Below are positions 62,013 to 64,000 of a stretch of DNA of 64,000 nt, in pieces. The translations under genes were made by a program, and so were the position numbers. How positions within the stretch are numbered: position 1 is the first letter of the stretch; every line of letters begins with the position of its first letter. The notes under the pieces are model-generated. The model saw only the letters and a program-made list of their open reading frames with translations. It searched no databases and had not been told where the DNA came from. Where the stretch lies: the NCBI RefSeq assembly GCF_013409365.1, contig NZ_JACCBA010000001.1, positions 4,402,001 to 4,466,000 of the forward strand. The letters are read 5' to 3'. The stretch comes from Actinomadura luteofluorescens. Lineage in GTDB: Bacteria > Actinomycetota > Actinomycetes > Streptosporangiales > Streptosporangiaceae.

Positions 62013-62690
62013 TCAGGCCCAGTTCCGGGCGTCCGGCCGCCGCGCGGCGAGGAAGGACGCGACGGCGACGACCGCCAGCAGGACGGCCGCGCACCACAGG
62101 GGAGCCGACACCGAGACGTGCCGGATGAGCAGGGCGCCGATGGCCGCGCCCAGCAGCAGAGCGGCGATCGAGAGGCCCCTGCGCGCGAGGGCCGCACGGT
62201 GCTGCCCGCGCTCGCCGACCAGCGCGGTGAGGGTCGTGGTGACCACGACCGTCCTGAGGTCGGGCACCTCCAGCCGCCGGACGATCGCGTACTGCCAGCC
62301 CATCGAGACGGCGAGGACGGCGATCGTCGCGAGGCGGCCGGAGTCGGGGCGGTGACCGAGGGTCGCCACGATCACGGCGGCGGCGGCGAGCGCGACCGCC
62401 TGCGCCGCGGTGGCCGCGCCCAGCAGCCGGCCCCGGTGCGCCGGCCGGGTGAAGGTGACGCGACCGCCCACGACCGCGCCGACGCAGAAGAAGCCGGTCG
62501 ACACCGCGGTCAGCATGATCTCCGTCCCGCTGCCGCCCAGCCCCAGCCCGAGAAAGATGATGTTCCCGGTCATGTTCGCGACGAAGACGTTGCCGAGCTC
62601 CAGGAAACTGACCGAGTCCACCAGCCCGGTCATGATCGTGAGCAGCACGAGCAAGGACGGCAAGGGCCCTTGACCTCGAGTTTCAGGCAC
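62013..62690 (-). CDS. DUF1275 (YoaK) family membrane protein
   Basis: 225 aa; GTG at 62690 chosen as the last start before the first helix. Six or seven helices with the family motif LVDSVSFLELGNVFVANMTGNIIFLGLGL and a second SMGWQYAIVRRLEVPDLRTVVVTTTLTALVG. The function of these proteins is unknown; a transport role is proposed in some annotations. Confidence 0.88.
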   Translation of the reverse strand: MPETRGQGPLPSLLVLLTIMTGLVDSVSFLELGNVFVANMTGNIIFLGLGLGGSGTEIMLTAVSTGFFCVGAVVGGRVTFTRPAHRGRLLGAATAAQAVALAAAAVIVATLGHRPDSGRLATIAVLAVSMGWQYAIVRRLEVPDLRTVVVTTTLTALVGERGQHRAALARRGLSIAALLLGAAIGALLIRHVSVSAPLWCAAVLLAVVAVASFLAARRPDARNWA

Positions 62691-62831
62691 GCACGCATTC
62701 TCGCAACCCTCGAACCGGCACCCCGCGAGCCACCCGGGGCGTGTCACGGAAAGGAGCGAGGCGTGGCGCCCTCTCATGCCGGTCGATAGCGGGCGTGGAG
62801 AGGACGCCGCCGTCCGGGTTACCGTCCTACG

Positions 62832-64000
<1,169 letters not shown>

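Overview
The window is very GC-rich, with strong third-position GC, frequent GTG starts, and leading and overlapping genes packed on both strands. It looks like chromosomal DNA of a filamentous actinomycete. The gene content (bacterial proteasome activator, polyprenol-phosphate-dependent GT-C mannosyltransferases, EspI-like ATPase, DUF4446, many MarR/TetR/MerR/XRE regulators, a second divergent EF-Tu) fits Thermomonosporaceae such as Actinomadura, but genus is inference. No rRNA, tRNA, transposase, integrase, phage gene or CRISPR array was recognised.

Layout. 0.1-5 kb: proline-rich MinD/ParA-like ATPase, quinone oxidoreductase, proteasome activator Bpa/PafE, HAD phosphatase. 5-18 kb: serS, methyltransferase, two tandem paralogues of a secreted protein (one apparently frameshifted), FrnE-like DsbA protein, pheA, DUF4446, and a cell-envelope glycosylation block (GT87, large membrane protein, MptB-like GT-C enzyme, polyprenyl-phosphate GT2). 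18-24 kb: STAS protein, degenerate tandem repeat array, two-component system, small membrane proteins and an acyl-CoA synthetase, the block being bounded by an inverted pair of structured repeats. 24-35 kb: secreted EEP-fold hydrolase, tuf3-type EF-Tu, sigma factor lacking region 4, MFS exporter, arginine deiminase, two stress/sensor ATPases, TPP-riboswitch-controlled HMP permease (cytX), rhodanese, and a subtilisin-inhibitor-like lipoprotein. 35-43 kb: scramblase-like protein, Fpg/Nei glycosylase, copper operon copZ-(His-rich protein)-copA with two CsoR-type operators, MarR/Old Yellow Enzyme pair, TenA. 43-51 kb: NodB deacetylase-GT2 fusion with membrane partner, sigma factor with membrane partner, orphan solute-binding lipoprotein, RibD-C reductase, divergent HisI. 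50-62 kb: a run of small regulator/enzyme or regulator/exporter modules (XRE/SnoaL, TetR/MFS, MDR reductase/MerR, FMN reductase/MFS, SDR, CGNR/CMD/phosphotriesterase). 62-64 kb: DUF1275 membrane protein and the start of a PknB-type Ser/Thr kinase cut by the window edge.

Genes acting together. The TPP riboswitch-cytX gene and tenA together suggest salvage of the thiamin pyrimidine. copZ and copA form a CsoR-type copper efflux operon. The GT2 enzyme probably supplies the lipid-linked sugar used by the GT-C enzyme it overlaps. Three divergent regulator/enzyme pairs have clear palindromic operators between them (MarR, TetR, CGNR). The strongest candidate for something undescribed is a family of structured intergenic elements near 19.3, 23.9, 40.8 and 61.4 kb. 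All lie between convergent genes, and three share helices whose bases change in compensating pairs.
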